From Geodermatophilaceae bacterium URHA0031 (GTDB lineage: Bacteria; Actinomycetota; Actinomycetes; Mycobacteriales; Geodermatophilaceae), in the NCBI GenBank assembly GCA_000620205.1, contig JHVP01000007.1:62001-126000 (forward strand): 64,000 nt of DNA, written 5' to 3'. The notes beneath the pieces are model-generated. The model did not search any database and was not told the origin of the DNA. It was given only the letters and a program-made list of their open reading frames with translations. Position 1 is the stretch's first letter; the number at the start of each line of letters is the position of its first letter. Both the position numbers and the translations under genes were made by a program. Positions 8,988 through 17,379 of this stretch are shown piece after piece.

Positions 8988-9438
8988 GCTGATCGAGCAG
9001 GTCGACGTGGACGCCCCACCCGAGCAGGTCTGGGCGGCGCTGGTCGACTGGGACCGGCAGGGCGAGTGGATGGCGCTGACCGACGTCCGCGCGGTGGACG
9101 GCGACGGGCAGGGCGTCGGCGGCCGGCTGGCCGCGGTGACCGGGGTCAAGCTGCCCGGCCGCCGGCGGATCGGCGTGCTGGACACCATGCTGATCACCGC
9201 CTGGGAGTTCCCGCGCCGGGTCGACGTCCGGCACACCGGGCGGGTCGTCCGCGGTACGGGCACCTTCGAGGTGCGGCCCCGGGCCGGCGGCTCGACGTTC
9301 GTCTGGACCGAGGGGCTGGACCTGCCGCTCGGGGCGCTCGGCCGGGCGGGCTGGCCGCTGGTCCGCCCGGTGATGTCGGCCGGGGTGCGCTATTCGCTGC
9401 GCCGGTTCGCCCGGTTCGCCCGCGACCACCGCGCCTGA
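8980..9438 (+). CDS. SRPBCC / polyketide-cyclase-like lipid-binding protein
   Basis: Soluble START-like protein of 152 aa. The N-terminal IEQVDVDAPPEQVWAALVDW pattern, the central IGVLDTML and the C-terminal long amphipathic helix (VRYSLRRFARFAR) are typical of SRPBCC domains with a deep hydrophobic cavity. No ligand can be predicted. GTG 8980 overlaps the DivIVA-like gene; the next gene is convergent only 13 bp away. Confidence 0.8.
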   Translation: MPELIEQVDVDAPPEQVWAALVDWDRQGEWMALTDVRAVDGDGQGVGGRLAAVTGVKLPGRRRIGVLDTMLITAWEFPRRVDVRHTGRVVRGTGTFEVRPRAGGSTFVWTEGLDLPLGALGRAGWPLVRPVMSAGVRYSLRRFARFARDHRA

Positions 9439-9451
9439 GCGGGGGCGCGGG

Positions 9452-10168
9452 TCAGGCCGGCACGGTGGCGGCCCGCACGGCGTCCCGGGAGACGTACCAC
9501 TGCCGCCACAGCAGGGCGGCGACGACCACGTGCACCACGGTGCCGCCGTCGTACATCAGCCGGGCGCCGGCGGCGGCCTCGTGCACGCCGGCCGGTGGAT
9601 CGGCGTAGAGCAGCTTCGCCAGCACGTCGTGGGCTGCCATCCCGGCCGCGAGGGCGGCGGCCCGGGCGGCCACTCTCCGGCGGTGCGGCGTCGGGTCGAC
9701 CGCGAGGACGGCGGCGGTCGCCAGCCACCCGGTGAGCAGCACGTGCACCGACACCAGCTGGTGCAGGCCGGGGTCGTGCAGCATCGAGCCGACCAGACCG
9801 GTCCGGTACAGCACCCAGAGCCCGCCCACGTCCAGCGCCGTGGCGACGAAGGGGTCGGTGAGCACCCGCACCGGTGGAGTCCGCAGCAGCCGGGCCAGCC
9901 GCCGCGCGTGCCGCCGCGGCAGGGCGCGCAGCGCCAGGGTCACCGGCGCGCCGAGGACCAGCAGGACCGGCGCCACCATGCCGATCAGCAGGTGGCCGGC
10001 CATGTGCGCGCGCAGGTCGCCGTGGCCGTGCGCGGGTGGGCCGGCCAGGACGAACGCGACGAGGGCCAGCCCGGCGAGCCAGCTCCCCGTGCGGGTCACC
10101 GGCCACGTCGTCCGGCTGGTCGCGTACAGGTAGCTGATCGCCGCCGCGGTGAGCCCGACGGCGGTCAC
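9452..10168 (-). CDS. CtaG-family cytochrome c oxidase assembly membrane protein
   Basis: Polytopic protein of 238 aa of the Caa3/CtaG type (DUF1404-like), with about seven helices. The conserved histidine-bearing segments AHMAGHLLIGMVAP and GLHQLVSVHVLLTGW are typical of proteins that help copper insertion into cytochrome oxidase in Gram-positive bacteria; the exact role is inferred. GTG 10168 overlaps the upstream DUF2243 gene by GTGA, forming a coupled pair often seen together in actinobacteria. Confidence 0.8.
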   Translation of the reverse strand: MTAVGLTAAAISYLYATSRTTWPVTRTGSWLAGLALVAFVLAGPPAHGHGDLRAHMAGHLLIGMVAPVLLVLGAPVTLALRALPRRHARRLARLLRTPPVRVLTDPFVATALDVGGLWVLYRTGLVGSMLHDPGLHQLVSVHVLLTGWLATAAVLAVDPTPHRRRVAARAAALAAGMAAHDVLAKLLYADPPAGVHEAAAGARLMYDGGTVVHVVVAALLWRQWYVSRDAVRAATVPA

Positions 10169-10623
10169 GGCGCAGCGGAGCGGCCGCGGGCCAGCAGCAG
10201 AGCGCCGGCGACGAGCAGGAGCACCCCGCCGCTGACCCAGGCCAGGTCGTAGCCGGTGAGGTCGACGCCGTAGCGCACCTGGTGCACCCGCAGCACCTTG
10301 TGGTCCACCACGCCGTCCCACAGCTGGAAGCCGCCGGCGCCCAGCAGCACGGCGCCCCACCACCGCACCGGCGCGAACGACCGGCGACGCCGGACGTCGG
10401 CGAGCAGGGCCAGCCCGGCGACGGTCGCCGACCAGGTGGCGGCGTGCAGCAGGCCGTCGGAGACCAGCCCGGCGGTGCCGCTGGCCCGGTCGTAGAAGTG
10501 GTGCCAGTGCAGCAGCTGGTGGAAGACGATCTCGTCGACCGCGCCCATCGCCCCCGCACCCAGCAGCAGCCCGGAGACCACCAGCCGCCGGGAGCTGCCC
10601 GGGACTGCCTGCGGCGCGGTCAC
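10165..10623 (-). CDS. DUF2243 membrane protein
   Basis: Membrane protein of 152 aa with four helices. Family phrases are visible: GAVDEIVFHQLLHWHHFYD, the HxxxW pair, and LWDGVVDHKVLRVHQVRYG, rich in His and Asp that could bind metal or heme. The function is uncharacterised; association with CtaG-type proteins suggests a role with respiratory oxidase or copper. GTG 10623 is the start; 27 bp separate it from the upstream gene. Confidence 0.78.
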   Translation of the reverse strand: MTAPQAVPGSSRRLVVSGLLLGAGAMGAVDEIVFHQLLHWHHFYDRASGTAGLVSDGLLHAATWSATVAGLALLADVRRRRSFAPVRWWGAVLLGAGGFQLWDGVVDHKVLRVHQVRYGVDLTGYDLAWVSGGVLLLVAGALLLARGRSAAP

Positions 10624-10650
10624 GCGCAGCTGGCTACCCGGGGCCGGTGG

Positions 10651-11166
10651 TCAGGGAACCCGGGACCGCCGCACGGCGACGACGGCCCAGACCGCGGCGA
10701 CGACCCACACCGCCAGCACGACGAGCAGCAGGTCCCGGCCGTAGGCGCGGGGCAGGAACGAGTCGTTGGCCGGGTCGGCGCCGAAGCCGAGCACGAACGG
10801 CAGCGCCACCAGGGTCAGCACCCCGGTGACCGCGGCGCCGACCACGGCCGCCGGTCGGGCCGCGCGGGGGAGCAGCCGGGCCGCCAGCCAGCCCAGGCCG
10901 ACCCAGACCGGCGCGAGCACCAGGTCGTGGAGCAGCGCGCTGCCGACGAACCAGGTCAGCCAGGAGTCCAGCGGCACCCGCCGGCCCGCCGTCAGCAGCC
11001 CGTGCGCGCCGTAACCCACCGCGGCCAGGCCGGGCAGCACGAACAGCCAGCGCCACCACGGCGTCAGCGCACTGGTCGCCGGCCGCCGCGGGTCGGAGGC
11101 GTAGGGGTCGTCGAGCCCGGCGGCCCGGTCGTCGGTGGTCCGGCCGGCCTCGTCGGCGAGGCTCAT
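10651..11166 (-). CDS. hypothetical four-helix membrane protein
   Basis: Protein of 171 aa with a charged 35-residue N-terminus followed by four predicted helices (about 38-56, 68-90, 100-122, 143-163). No family recognised. ATG 11166 overlaps the stop of the molybdopterin oxidoreductase gene by ATGA, so it is coupled to that gene and may serve it as a membrane partner; this is inference from position only. Confidence 0.7.
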   Translation of the reverse strand: MSLADEAGRTTDDRAAGLDDPYASDPRRPATSALTPWWRWLFVLPGLAAVGYGAHGLLTAGRRVPLDSWLTWFVGSALLHDLVLAPVWVGLGWLAARLLPRAARPAAVVGAAVTGVLTLVALPFVLGFGADPANDSFLPRAYGRDLLLVVLAVWVVAAVWAVVAVRRSRVP

Positions 11167-12413
11167 CCGCCGATCCCGCCGCGGCCCGGGGCCACCCGGG
11201 TGACCCACTTGGTCTGCATCACGCCGGGCCGGTTCGGTGCGATCAGCCGCACCGGGTACCCGTGGTCGGGTGCGAGCTGCTCGCCGTCGAGCCGCAGCGC
11301 GAGGAGCGTGCGCGGGTTGCGGGCGTGCGGCGCCGACACGGTGGAGACGCGGTACAGCCCGCCGGTCTGCAGCGACTCGACGGTCACCTCGGTGTCCCGG
11401 GGCAGCCCGGCCGCCTCGAGCAGGTCACCGAGCCGGACGCCGGACCAGGTGGCGTTCGAGCTCCACCCTTCCACGCAGGTGATCGGCAGCCGCTCGGTGC
11501 GCTGCGGGAACCCCCGCAGGTCGGCCAGCGACAGCTCGAGCCGGCTCGGCCCCTCCACCACCAGTCGGTACTCCCCGCCGACCGCGGTGGTGCCGGCCCG
11601 GGCCGCCGTCTGCCGCACCGGCAGCCCCTGCGGCCCGACCCCGGGGATGCGCGGGCTGAGCACCGACACCTGCGCGAGCGGCGACAGCGTCTGCCCGACG
11701 GTGGCCAGGGTGACCGCGCCGACGCTGAGCCCGGCGGCGACCACGAACGCCCGCCGGGGGACGCCGTTGGTCTCCGCGGCGTCGTCGATGGCGGCGCGCT
11801 CGGCGGCCTGCTCCCCGGTCAGCCCGGCGGTGGCGCCCGCGGAACCGCGCCGGGCCAGGCCGCGGCGGATCTCCGAGGCCTTGGCCCCGACGTGCACGCC
11901 TACGGCGCCGATCGCCAGCCAGCCGGTCCAATAGTGCGTGGTGGTGAAGAAGAAGCCGAACGGGTACCACTCGGCGATGTTGACCAGGCCGGTCAGCAGC
12001 TGCATCGTGCTGGCGCCGACCAGCACCAGGACCGAGAGCCGGCTGATCGCACGGGACGGCGACCCGGCCGGCGGCCACTCGAAAAGCTTCGGGTACACCG
12101 TCCACAGCTTCACCAGCAGCAGCGGGATCGAGGCCAGCCCGGTGGCCACGTGCAGGCCCTGGGTGACCCGGTACAGCCAGGACGGCGACGCCGGCCAGCT
12201 GAACCAGCCCGGCGGGTGCTGCACCCAGTGGCTGACCAGCCCGGTGAGGAAGCAGACGGTGAAGGCGAGGCCGAGGAAGGCCCCGGTGCGGGCCGCGCGG
12301 CGCTCGGAGTGCAGCGGGCTGGGGAACGCGCCGTGCCGGAACGGGCCGCGGCGCAGCTGCTCCGGCGGCGCGGGCAGCCGGGCGCCGAGCACCCGGTCCA
12401 GGGCGGAGGTCAT
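11163..12413 (-). CDS. molybdopterin-dependent (sulfite-oxidase-fold) oxidoreductase with membrane domain
   Basis: Fusion of 416 aa. Residues 45-178 hold four helices in cytochrome-b561-like style with histidines at helix ends (SHWVQH, GLHVATG, TTTHYW, GVHVGA) that could ligate heme. A fifth helix lies at about 222-241, followed by a sulfite-oxidase-fold molybdopterin domain at 275-416. Cys313 in PITCVEGWS is the expected Mo ligand, and the domain ends NRPGVMQTKWV. The layout implies electron exchange between the quinone pool and an extracytoplasmic Mo site; the substrate is unknown. It overlaps the neighbours on both sides by ATGA. Confidence 0.85.
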   Translation of the reverse strand: MTSALDRVLGARLPAPPEQLRRGPFRHGAFPSPLHSERRAARTGAFLGLAFTVCFLTGLVSHWVQHPPGWFSWPASPSWLYRVTQGLHVATGLASIPLLLVKLWTVYPKLFEWPPAGSPSRAISRLSVLVLVGASTMQLLTGLVNIAEWYPFGFFFTTTHYWTGWLAIGAVGVHVGAKASEIRRGLARRGSAGATAGLTGEQAAERAAIDDAAETNGVPRRAFVVAAGLSVGAVTLATVGQTLSPLAQVSVLSPRIPGVGPQGLPVRQTAARAGTTAVGGEYRLVVEGPSRLELSLADLRGFPQRTERLPITCVEGWSSNATWSGVRLGDLLEAAGLPRDTEVTVESLQTGGLYRVSTVSAPHARNPRTLLALRLDGEQLAPDHGYPVRLIAPNRPGVMQTKWVTRVAPGRGGIGG

Positions 12414-13069
12414 GCCGGGATCGCGGCCCGGACGCCGTCGACGACCCGCCGGGTGCGGCTGGCCGGCGCGCACAGGGCCGCCACCGACACCGCGTCGGCG
12501 AAGTGGTCGATGTCGGTCAGCGAGGGCAGGTCCAGCACGGTCAGCCCGGCCCGCTCGAGGGCGTCCCGGGTCAGCTCGGCGGTGTCCCCCCGCGACATCG
12601 GGACGTCCGGGAGGACCTGGGCGTCCGCCGGGGAGTGCAGCCCGAGCGCCCACCAGCCGCCGTCCGGGGCGGTGCCGAGGACCGCCGTCCCCGGTCCGGC
12701 GGCGACCAGCCGGTCCAGCGCGGCGGTGAGCAGCCCGGGGGTGACCTGCGGGGTGTCCATCCCGATGAGCAGGGTGGGCAGGTCGCCGTCCGGCGTCCGC
12801 ATGGCAGCGGTGAAGGCGTGCGCCAGCCGGGTGCCCAGGCCGCCCTCGGACTGGGCGACGACGACGCAGCCGGACAGGTCCAGGTCGCCCGGCGCGCCGT
12901 CCAGCGCGACCACCCGGCGCCGCACCGGGGTGCCACGGACCGCGTCGAGGGTGTCCCCGACGGCGGCCGCGGCGATCTGCGCGGCCTGCTCGGGCGTGCA
13001 GGGCGGGGTCAGCCGGGTCTTGCTCCGGCCCGGGACCGGTGCCTTGGTGATGACCAGCAGCTGCGTCAT
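12410..13069 (-). CDS. TIGR04282-family glycosyltransferase (CofC/MobA-like nucleotidyltransferase fold)
   Basis: Protein of 219 aa with the TKAPVPGRSKTRL N-terminus of the TIGR04282/DUF2064 family, then GMDTPQVTP and TAPDGGWWALGL, which mark the GT-A-like nucleotide-binding core. ATG 13069 with GAGGG 4 nt upstream is preferred. An in-frame ATG at 13147, overlapping the upstream GT2 stop, would add 26 low-complexity residues encoded by a repetitive CGCTCGCTGG-type stretch. Together with the GT2, Mo-oxidoreductase and nearby epimerase genes it forms a cluster that also recurs in streptomycetes by my recollection. The product is unknown. Confidence 0.82.
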   Translation of the reverse strand: MTQLLVITKAPVPGRSKTRLTPPCTPEQAAQIAAAAVGDTLDAVRGTPVRRRVVALDGAPGDLDLSGCVVVAQSEGGLGTRLAHAFTAAMRTPDGDLPTLLIGMDTPQVTPGLLTAALDRLVAAGPGTAVLGTAPDGGWWALGLHSPADAQVLPDVPMSRGDTAELTRDALERAGLTVLDLPSLTDIDHFADAVSVAALCAPASRTRRVVDGVRAAIPA

Positions 13070-13084
13070 GGCACCCTCGCTCCC

Positions 13085-13125
13085 GCGCAGCGCTCCGCTC
13101 CTCGCTCGCTGGCGCTCGCTGCGAT
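13085..13125. repeat. low-complexity GCTCGCT/GCGCTCGCTG-type stretch
   Basis: The stretch reads as repeated GCTC-GCT units (for example GCTCGCTGGCGCTCGCTGCG at about 13102-13121). It lies between two tightly coupled genes and interrupts an otherwise 4-bp-overlap layout, suggesting an inserted short repeat. Confidence 0.45.
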
Positions 13126-13143
13126 GCTCACGGTGCTGTCCGC

Positions 13144-13827
13144 TCATCGCGCCAGCACCGCGCGCATGTCGCGGATCGTCCGGAGCGTGCCGAGCACGGT
13201 GCCCGTCACCTTCGACGTCGTGCCCTCGGCGCGCGGGGCGTAGTCGACGTCCACCTCGACGATCCGCCAGCCCGCGTCAGCGGCGCGGGTGACCATCTCC
13301 AGCGGGTAGCCGAAGCGGCGGTCGGTGATGCCGAGGGCGAGCAGCGCCTCCCGGCGGCCGGCGCGCATCGGGCCCAGGTCGTGCAGCGACCGGCCGGTGC
13401 GGCGGCGCAGCATCAGCCCCAGCGCGGTGTTGGCCACCCGGGCGTGCAGCGGCCAGGCGCTGCGGTGCGTGGGCCGGCGCCGGCCGAGCACCAGGTCGGC
13501 CTCGCCGGCGAGCACCGGACCGGCGACGCGGGGCAGCTGGGCGGGGTCCATCGAGGCGTCGGCGTCGCAGAAGCAGACGACGTCGGCGGTGGCGGCCTCC
13601 AGCCCGGCGTGCGCCGCGGCCCCGAACCCGCGCTGCGGCACGGTCACCACGGTGGCGCCCAGGTCGAGCGCGATCTGGGCGGACCCGTCGGTGGAGCCGT
13701 TGTCGGCGACGATCGCGCGGTAGCCCGCGGGCAGTCGGGGCAGGACCTGGGGGAGCGCCCCGGCCTCGTCCAGGCAGGGGAAGACGACGTCCGGCACGGA
13801 CGGACGGTAGCCGTGGTCGGTGTTCAT
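13144..13827 (-). CDS. family 2 glycosyltransferase
   Basis: GT-A glycosyltransferase of 227 aa. The N-terminal strand VVFPCLDEAGALP, the nucleotide-binding ADNGSTDGS and the DxD-like CDADASMDP metal motif are clear; LHDLGPMRAGRREALL is the acceptor-side motif of dolichol-phosphate-mannose-synthase-like members. No membrane helices are present, so it acts on the cytoplasmic face. The start ATG 13827 is taken because upstream codons encode nothing family-like. Neighbouring TIGR04282 protein and NAD-epimerase suggest a cell-surface glycan pathway. Confidence 0.87.
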   Translation of the reverse strand: MNTDHGYRPSVPDVVFPCLDEAGALPQVLPRLPAGYRAIVADNGSTDGSAQIALDLGATVVTVPQRGFGAAAHAGLEAATADVVCFCDADASMDPAQLPRVAGPVLAGEADLVLGRRRPTHRSAWPLHARVANTALGLMLRRRTGRSLHDLGPMRAGRREALLALGITDRRFGYPLEMVTRAADAGWRIVEVDVDYAPRAEGTTSKVTGTVLGTLRTIRDMRAVLAR

Positions 13828-13897
13828 CGACCGGTGTTCGTGCGGAGCCACGGCTCCGGATGCCCCCGCCCGCCTGTCGCGCCCGAGAGCCGCCCGG

Positions 13898-14848
13898 TCA
13901 GTGCCCTGCGTCAACCGGCGACCGACGCCGCCGGTGGACGGTGAGGGTCACGACCAGGACGACCAGCGCGCCGACGACGAACCCGAGCAGCGCGCTGGCA
14001 ACCGTGTTCACCAGCCAGCCGACCACCGAGCCGACGGCGCCGGTGGCGTCGTGCGCCGCCTCCTCCAGGTGGTGGACGACGCCGTAGAGCCCGTGCCAGC
14101 CCAGGTCGTCGGTGCCCACCAGCAGGATGTGGCCGCCGACCCACAGCATCGCGGCGGTGCCGACCACGGTGAGCGCGGTGAGCAGCTTCGGCATGCCCCG
14201 GACCAGCCCGCGGCCGAGCCGGGCGATGCCGCCGCTGGACCGCTGGGACAGGTGCAGCCCGACGTCGTCCATCTTCACGATGACGCCGACGACGCCGTAG
14301 ACGAGCACGGTGATGCCCACCGCGACGATCGCCAGGATCACCGCCCGGGACCAGAAGCCCTGGTCGACGACCTCGTTCAGCGAGATGACCATGATCTCGG
14401 CGGACAGGATGAAGTCGGTGCGCACGGCCCCGGTGACGATGGTCTTCTCGTCCGGCAGCGCCTCCTCCACCGCGGCGTGGGTGTCCTCGCGGTGCGCCAC
14501 CCGGTGCCAGATCTTCTCCGCGCCCTCGTAGCAGAGGTACGTGCCGCCGAGCATGAGGATCGGCGTCAGCAGCCACGGCAGGAACTCGCTGAGCAGCAGG
14601 ATCGCGGGCAGGATGATCAGCAGCTTGTTGCGCAGCGAGCCCAGGGCGATCCGCCGGATGATCGGCAGCTCCCGGTCGGCGTTGAGCCCGTGCACGTACT
14701 GGGGCGTGACCGCCGTGTCGTCGACGACGACGCCGGCCGCCTTGACGCTCGCGCGCCCGGCCGCGGCCCCGATGTCGTCGATCGAGGCGGCGGCCGCGCG
14801 GGCCAGCACCGCCACGTCGTCCAGCAGGGCCACCAGTCCACCAGCCAC
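13898..14848 (-). CDS. DUF808 integral membrane protein
   Basis: Protein of 316 aa starting MAGGLVALLDDVA, the hallmark of the DUF808 (YedI-like) family. It has a soluble N-terminal 65 residues, then about six helices; conserved KLLIILPAILLLSEFLPW and GGTYLCYEGAEKIWH segments are visible. Function is unknown. GTG 14848 is preceded by a GGGAGGA ribosome-binding site about 6 nt upstream, so the transcript has a leader. The 159-bp region upstream is shared with a divergent membrane-protein gene. Confidence 0.85.
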   Translation of the reverse strand: MAGGLVALLDDVAVLARAAAASIDDIGAAAGRASVKAAGVVVDDTAVTPQYVHGLNADRELPIIRRIALGSLRNKLLIILPAILLLSEFLPWLLTPILMLGGTYLCYEGAEKIWHRVAHREDTHAAVEEALPDEKTIVTGAVRTDFILSAEIMVISLNEVVDQGFWSRAVILAIVAVGITVLVYGVVGVIVKMDDVGLHLSQRSSGGIARLGRGLVRGMPKLLTALTVVGTAAMLWVGGHILLVGTDDLGWHGLYGVVHHLEEAAHDATGAVGSVVGWLVNTVASALLGFVVGALVVLVVTLTVHRRRRSPVDAGH

Positions 14849-14993
14849 GCGAGTCCTCCCGATCGGTCAGCACCGGTGTGCTGTCGCCCCTGGATGGTGG
14901 CTGGTCGCGCCCCTCTTGTGCCTGGCAACCATCTGCGGAGCACGGCTTCCCGGGCAGCGCCGGACCTCGATGGCCGGCAGCGGGGCGCCGACC

Positions 14994-14999
14994 TACGCT
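14994..14999 (+). promoter_or_regulatory. -10 element (TACGCT) of polytopic membrane protein gene
   Basis: TACGCT is followed by 8 nt and the GTG at 15008, which supports that start and a leaderless transcript. Confidence 0.45.
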
Positions 15000-15007
15000 C
15001 GCTCCCC

Positions 15008-16375
15008 GTGAGCGCCGTGCTGTCCGACCCGCCGGCGCAGGCGGTCCCGGGTCGCCGCTCGCGCGGGTGGCTGCCGGTGCTCGCGGTGCTGGTCGTGGTC
15101 GCGTTCGTGCTGGTCGTGGGCCGGGTCGGGCGCCGGCTGGCGCTCGACGGGACGGTGCTGCACCTGCTCGGGGGCTGGGTCCTGCGCGGCGAGTTCGACG
15201 TCGTCTGGTCCGGGCGGGTGTGGCTGCCGGTCGTGCTCGCCCTCGTCGGGGTGCTCGCCGGTCCGGTGCTCGCCACACGACTGCCGTGGCGGGCGTTGCT
15301 GCCGGCCTCCGCGCTGGCGGCGGCCGGCTGGGCGGTCGCGCTGGCCCGGACGTCGGGGCCGGGCCGCCTCACCGCGCCGCTGGCGGTGCGCTACGAGTAC
15401 CCGCACGACGTGCCCCGGGTCGGGTCGCTCAGCGCCTACCTGTCCGGGTTCGTCGACTCGGTGCCGGCCGGCTCTGCGGACCCCTGGACCACGCACGTCG
15501 CCGGCCACCCGCCCGGGGCGCTGCTCGCGTTCGTGCTGCTGGACCGCGTCGGCCTGGGCGGGCTGGGCTGGGCGGCGGCGATGTGCATCGCCGGCGGCGC
15601 GCTGGCGGTCCCGGCCGTGCTGGTCGGGGTGCGCGCCGTGGCGGGGGAGGACCCGGCCCGGACGGCGGCGCCGTTCCTGGTGCTCGCGCCCGTCGCGCTG
15701 TGGGTGGCCACCAGTGCCGACGCGCTGTTCGCCGGGGTCGCCGCGTGGGGGGTCGCGCTGCTGGCGACGGCGGCCGCCCGGGCACCGGGTCGAGCGGCCG
15801 ACCTCCGTGCCCTGGCCGGGGGGCTGCTGCTCGGGCTGGCGCTGTTCCTGTCCTTCGGGCTGACCGCGCTGGGGCTGGTCGTGCTGGTCGTCGTGGGGGT
15901 GCACCGCGGCCGGCTGGGCTGGGGCGGGGTCGTCCGGGTGCTCGCGGTCGGCGCGGTCGGCGTCCTGGTCGTGGTCGCGGCGTTCGCCGTCGGCGGCTAC
16001 TGGTGGGTCGACGGCTTCTCCGCCGCCGGCGACCGGGTGCGCTCGGGGCCCTCCTACGCCGATCGGCCGCTGTCGTTCTTCCTGGTCGCCAACCTGGCCG
16101 CCGCCGCGCTCGCCCTGGGCCCGGCCGCCGTCGCCGGCCTCGCGTCGCTGCGCCGCTCCCGGCTGGCGCTGGTGCCGCTGGCGGCGCTGGCCGGGGTGCT
16201 GGTCAGCGACGTCTCGGGGCTGGTCCGGGGGGAGACCGAGCGGATCTGGCTGCCGTACTACGTGTGGGTGCTCGCCGTTCCCGCGTTCCTGCCGCGCCGC
16301 GGGCGCCGGGCGTGGCTGCTGCTGTCGGCGGTGCTGGCGATCGGGATCGAGGTCGTCGTCCGCACCGAGTGGTGA
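15008..16375 (+). CDS. polytopic membrane protein, possible GT-C-type glycosyltransferase
   Basis: Protein of 455 aa with roughly ten helices. An extracytoplasmic loop after helix 3 contains RYEYPHDVPRVGS and HVAGHPPGALL, reminiscent of the loop motifs in GT-C glycosyltransferases (compare HPPLHY of mannosyltransferases); no acidic DD/DE motif of those enzymes is evident in the first loop, so the assignment is weak. A second polar stretch (GDRVRSGPSYADRPLSFF) follows a later helix. Start GTG 15008 is supported by a -10 element 8 nt upstream. It faces the glycosyltransferase cluster on the opposite strand. Confidence 0.6.
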   Translation: MSAVLSDPPAQAVPGRRSRGWLPVLAVLVVVAFVLVVGRVGRRLALDGTVLHLLGGWVLRGEFDVVWSGRVWLPVVLALVGVLAGPVLATRLPWRALLPASALAAAGWAVALARTSGPGRLTAPLAVRYEYPHDVPRVGSLSAYLSGFVDSVPAGSADPWTTHVAGHPPGALLAFVLLDRVGLGGLGWAAAMCIAGGALAVPAVLVGVRAVAGEDPARTAAPFLVLAPVALWVATSADALFAGVAAWGVALLATAAARAPGRAADLRALAGGLLLGLALFLSFGLTALGLVVLVVVGVHRGRLGWGGVVRVLAVGAVGVLVVVAAFAVGGYWWVDGFSAAGDRVRSGPSYADRPLSFFLVANLAAAALALGPAAVAGLASLRRSRLALVPLAALAGVLVSDVSGLVRGETERIWLPYYVWVLAVPAFLPRRGRRAWLLLSAVLAIGIEVVVRTEW

Positions 16376-16439
16376 CCGACCGTGCCGTCGGACCCAGCGG
16401 CCATGATGGCCCGGTGACGACGACGTCGGGGGGACGAGG

Positions 16440-17348
16440 GTGAGCCGGCGCGGGTGGGCGCTGTTCGTGGCGATGTCGGTGATCTGGGGTGTGCCCTACC
16501 TGCTGATCAAGGTGGCGGTCGGCGAGTTCTCCCCGGTGGTCGTCGTGTTCCTGCGCTGCGTGATCGGGGCGGCGCTGCTGCTCCCGTGGACGCTCGCCCG
16601 CGGCTCGCTGGGCACCGCGCTGCGGCAGCACTGGCGGGCGCTGCTGGTCTTCACCGTGCTGGAGATGACCATGCCGTGGCTGCTGCTGTCCTGGGCCGAG
16701 ACCGAGCTGTCGTCCTCCCTCACCGGCCTGCTGGTGGCCGGCGTGCCCTTCGTCGCAGCGCTCACCGCCCGGCTGGCGGGGGAGGAGGACCGGCTCTCCC
16801 GGGTGCGGGTCGCCGGCATGGTGCTCGGGGTGGTCGGCATCGCGGTGCTGCTGGGCCTGGACATCGGCGGCGGCCAGTGGACGGCGATCGGCGCGGTCGT
16901 CCTGGTGGTGATCGGCTACGCCACGGCGCCGATGATCATCAGCCGCAAGCTGCCCGACGTCCCGGGCGTGACCGCCAGCGCCGTCGCCCTGGTGGTCACC
17001 GCACTGGTGTACGCGCCGTTCGCGGTCCCGCGGCTCGGCGATGCCGGCGGCGCGCCGCCGGAGGCGTGGCTGTCGGTCGCCGCGCTCGGCGTCGTCTGCA
17101 CCGCGCTGGCGCTCGCGCTGTTCTTCGCGCTGATCCGGGAGGCCGGGCCGCAGCGCGCGCTGATCATCACCTTCGTGAACCCGGCGGTCGCCGTCCTGCT
17201 CGGCGTCCTGCTGCTGGACGAGCCGTTCACCCTCGGTCTGGCCGTCGGGCTGCCGCTGGTCCTGCTCGGCTGCGTGCTCGCCACCCGCCGCAGCCCGGCC
17301 CGCAGCCGACCCTCGGAGATGGCCGACGTCGACGCCGGCGTCCCTTGA
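16440..17348 (+). CDS. DMT-superfamily (EamA) transporter
   Basis: Ten-helix exporter of 302 aa with two EamA repeats (about 5-135 and 145-285). Typical phrases are SVIWGVPYLLIKVAVGEFSP in helix 1-2 and ALIITFVNPAVAVLLGVLLLDEPFT near the C-terminus. The family exports amino acids or metabolites; no specificity visible. The start GTG 16440 sits right after a G-rich GGGGGGACGAGG segment that can serve as ribosome-binding site. Its stop codon lies within the left arm of a long hairpin shared with the convergent epimerase gene. Confidence 0.85.
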   Translation: MSRRGWALFVAMSVIWGVPYLLIKVAVGEFSPVVVVFLRCVIGAALLLPWTLARGSLGTALRQHWRALLVFTVLEMTMPWLLLSWAETELSSSLTGLLVAGVPFVAALTARLAGEEDRLSRVRVAGMVLGVVGIAVLLGLDIGGGQWTAIGAVVLVVIGYATAPMIISRKLPDVPGVTASAVALVVTALVYAPFAVPRLGDAGGAPPEAWLSVAALGVVCTALALALFFALIREAGPQRALIITFVNPAVAVLLGVLLLDEPFTLGLAVGLPLVLLGCVLATRRSPARSRPSEMADVDAGVP

Positions 17349-17379
17349 GGGCCATGTTGGCCACCATGGCCCTCAAGGG
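17342..17379. terminator. bidirectional hairpin covering both convergent stop codons
   Basis: A perfect 15-bp inverted repeat, arms 17342-17356 and 17365-17379 with an 8-nt loop. The DMT transporter stop (17346-17348) is in the left arm and the epimerase stop (17373-17375, minus) is in the right arm. No T-tract follows, as usual in high-GC actinobacteria. Confidence 0.75.
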
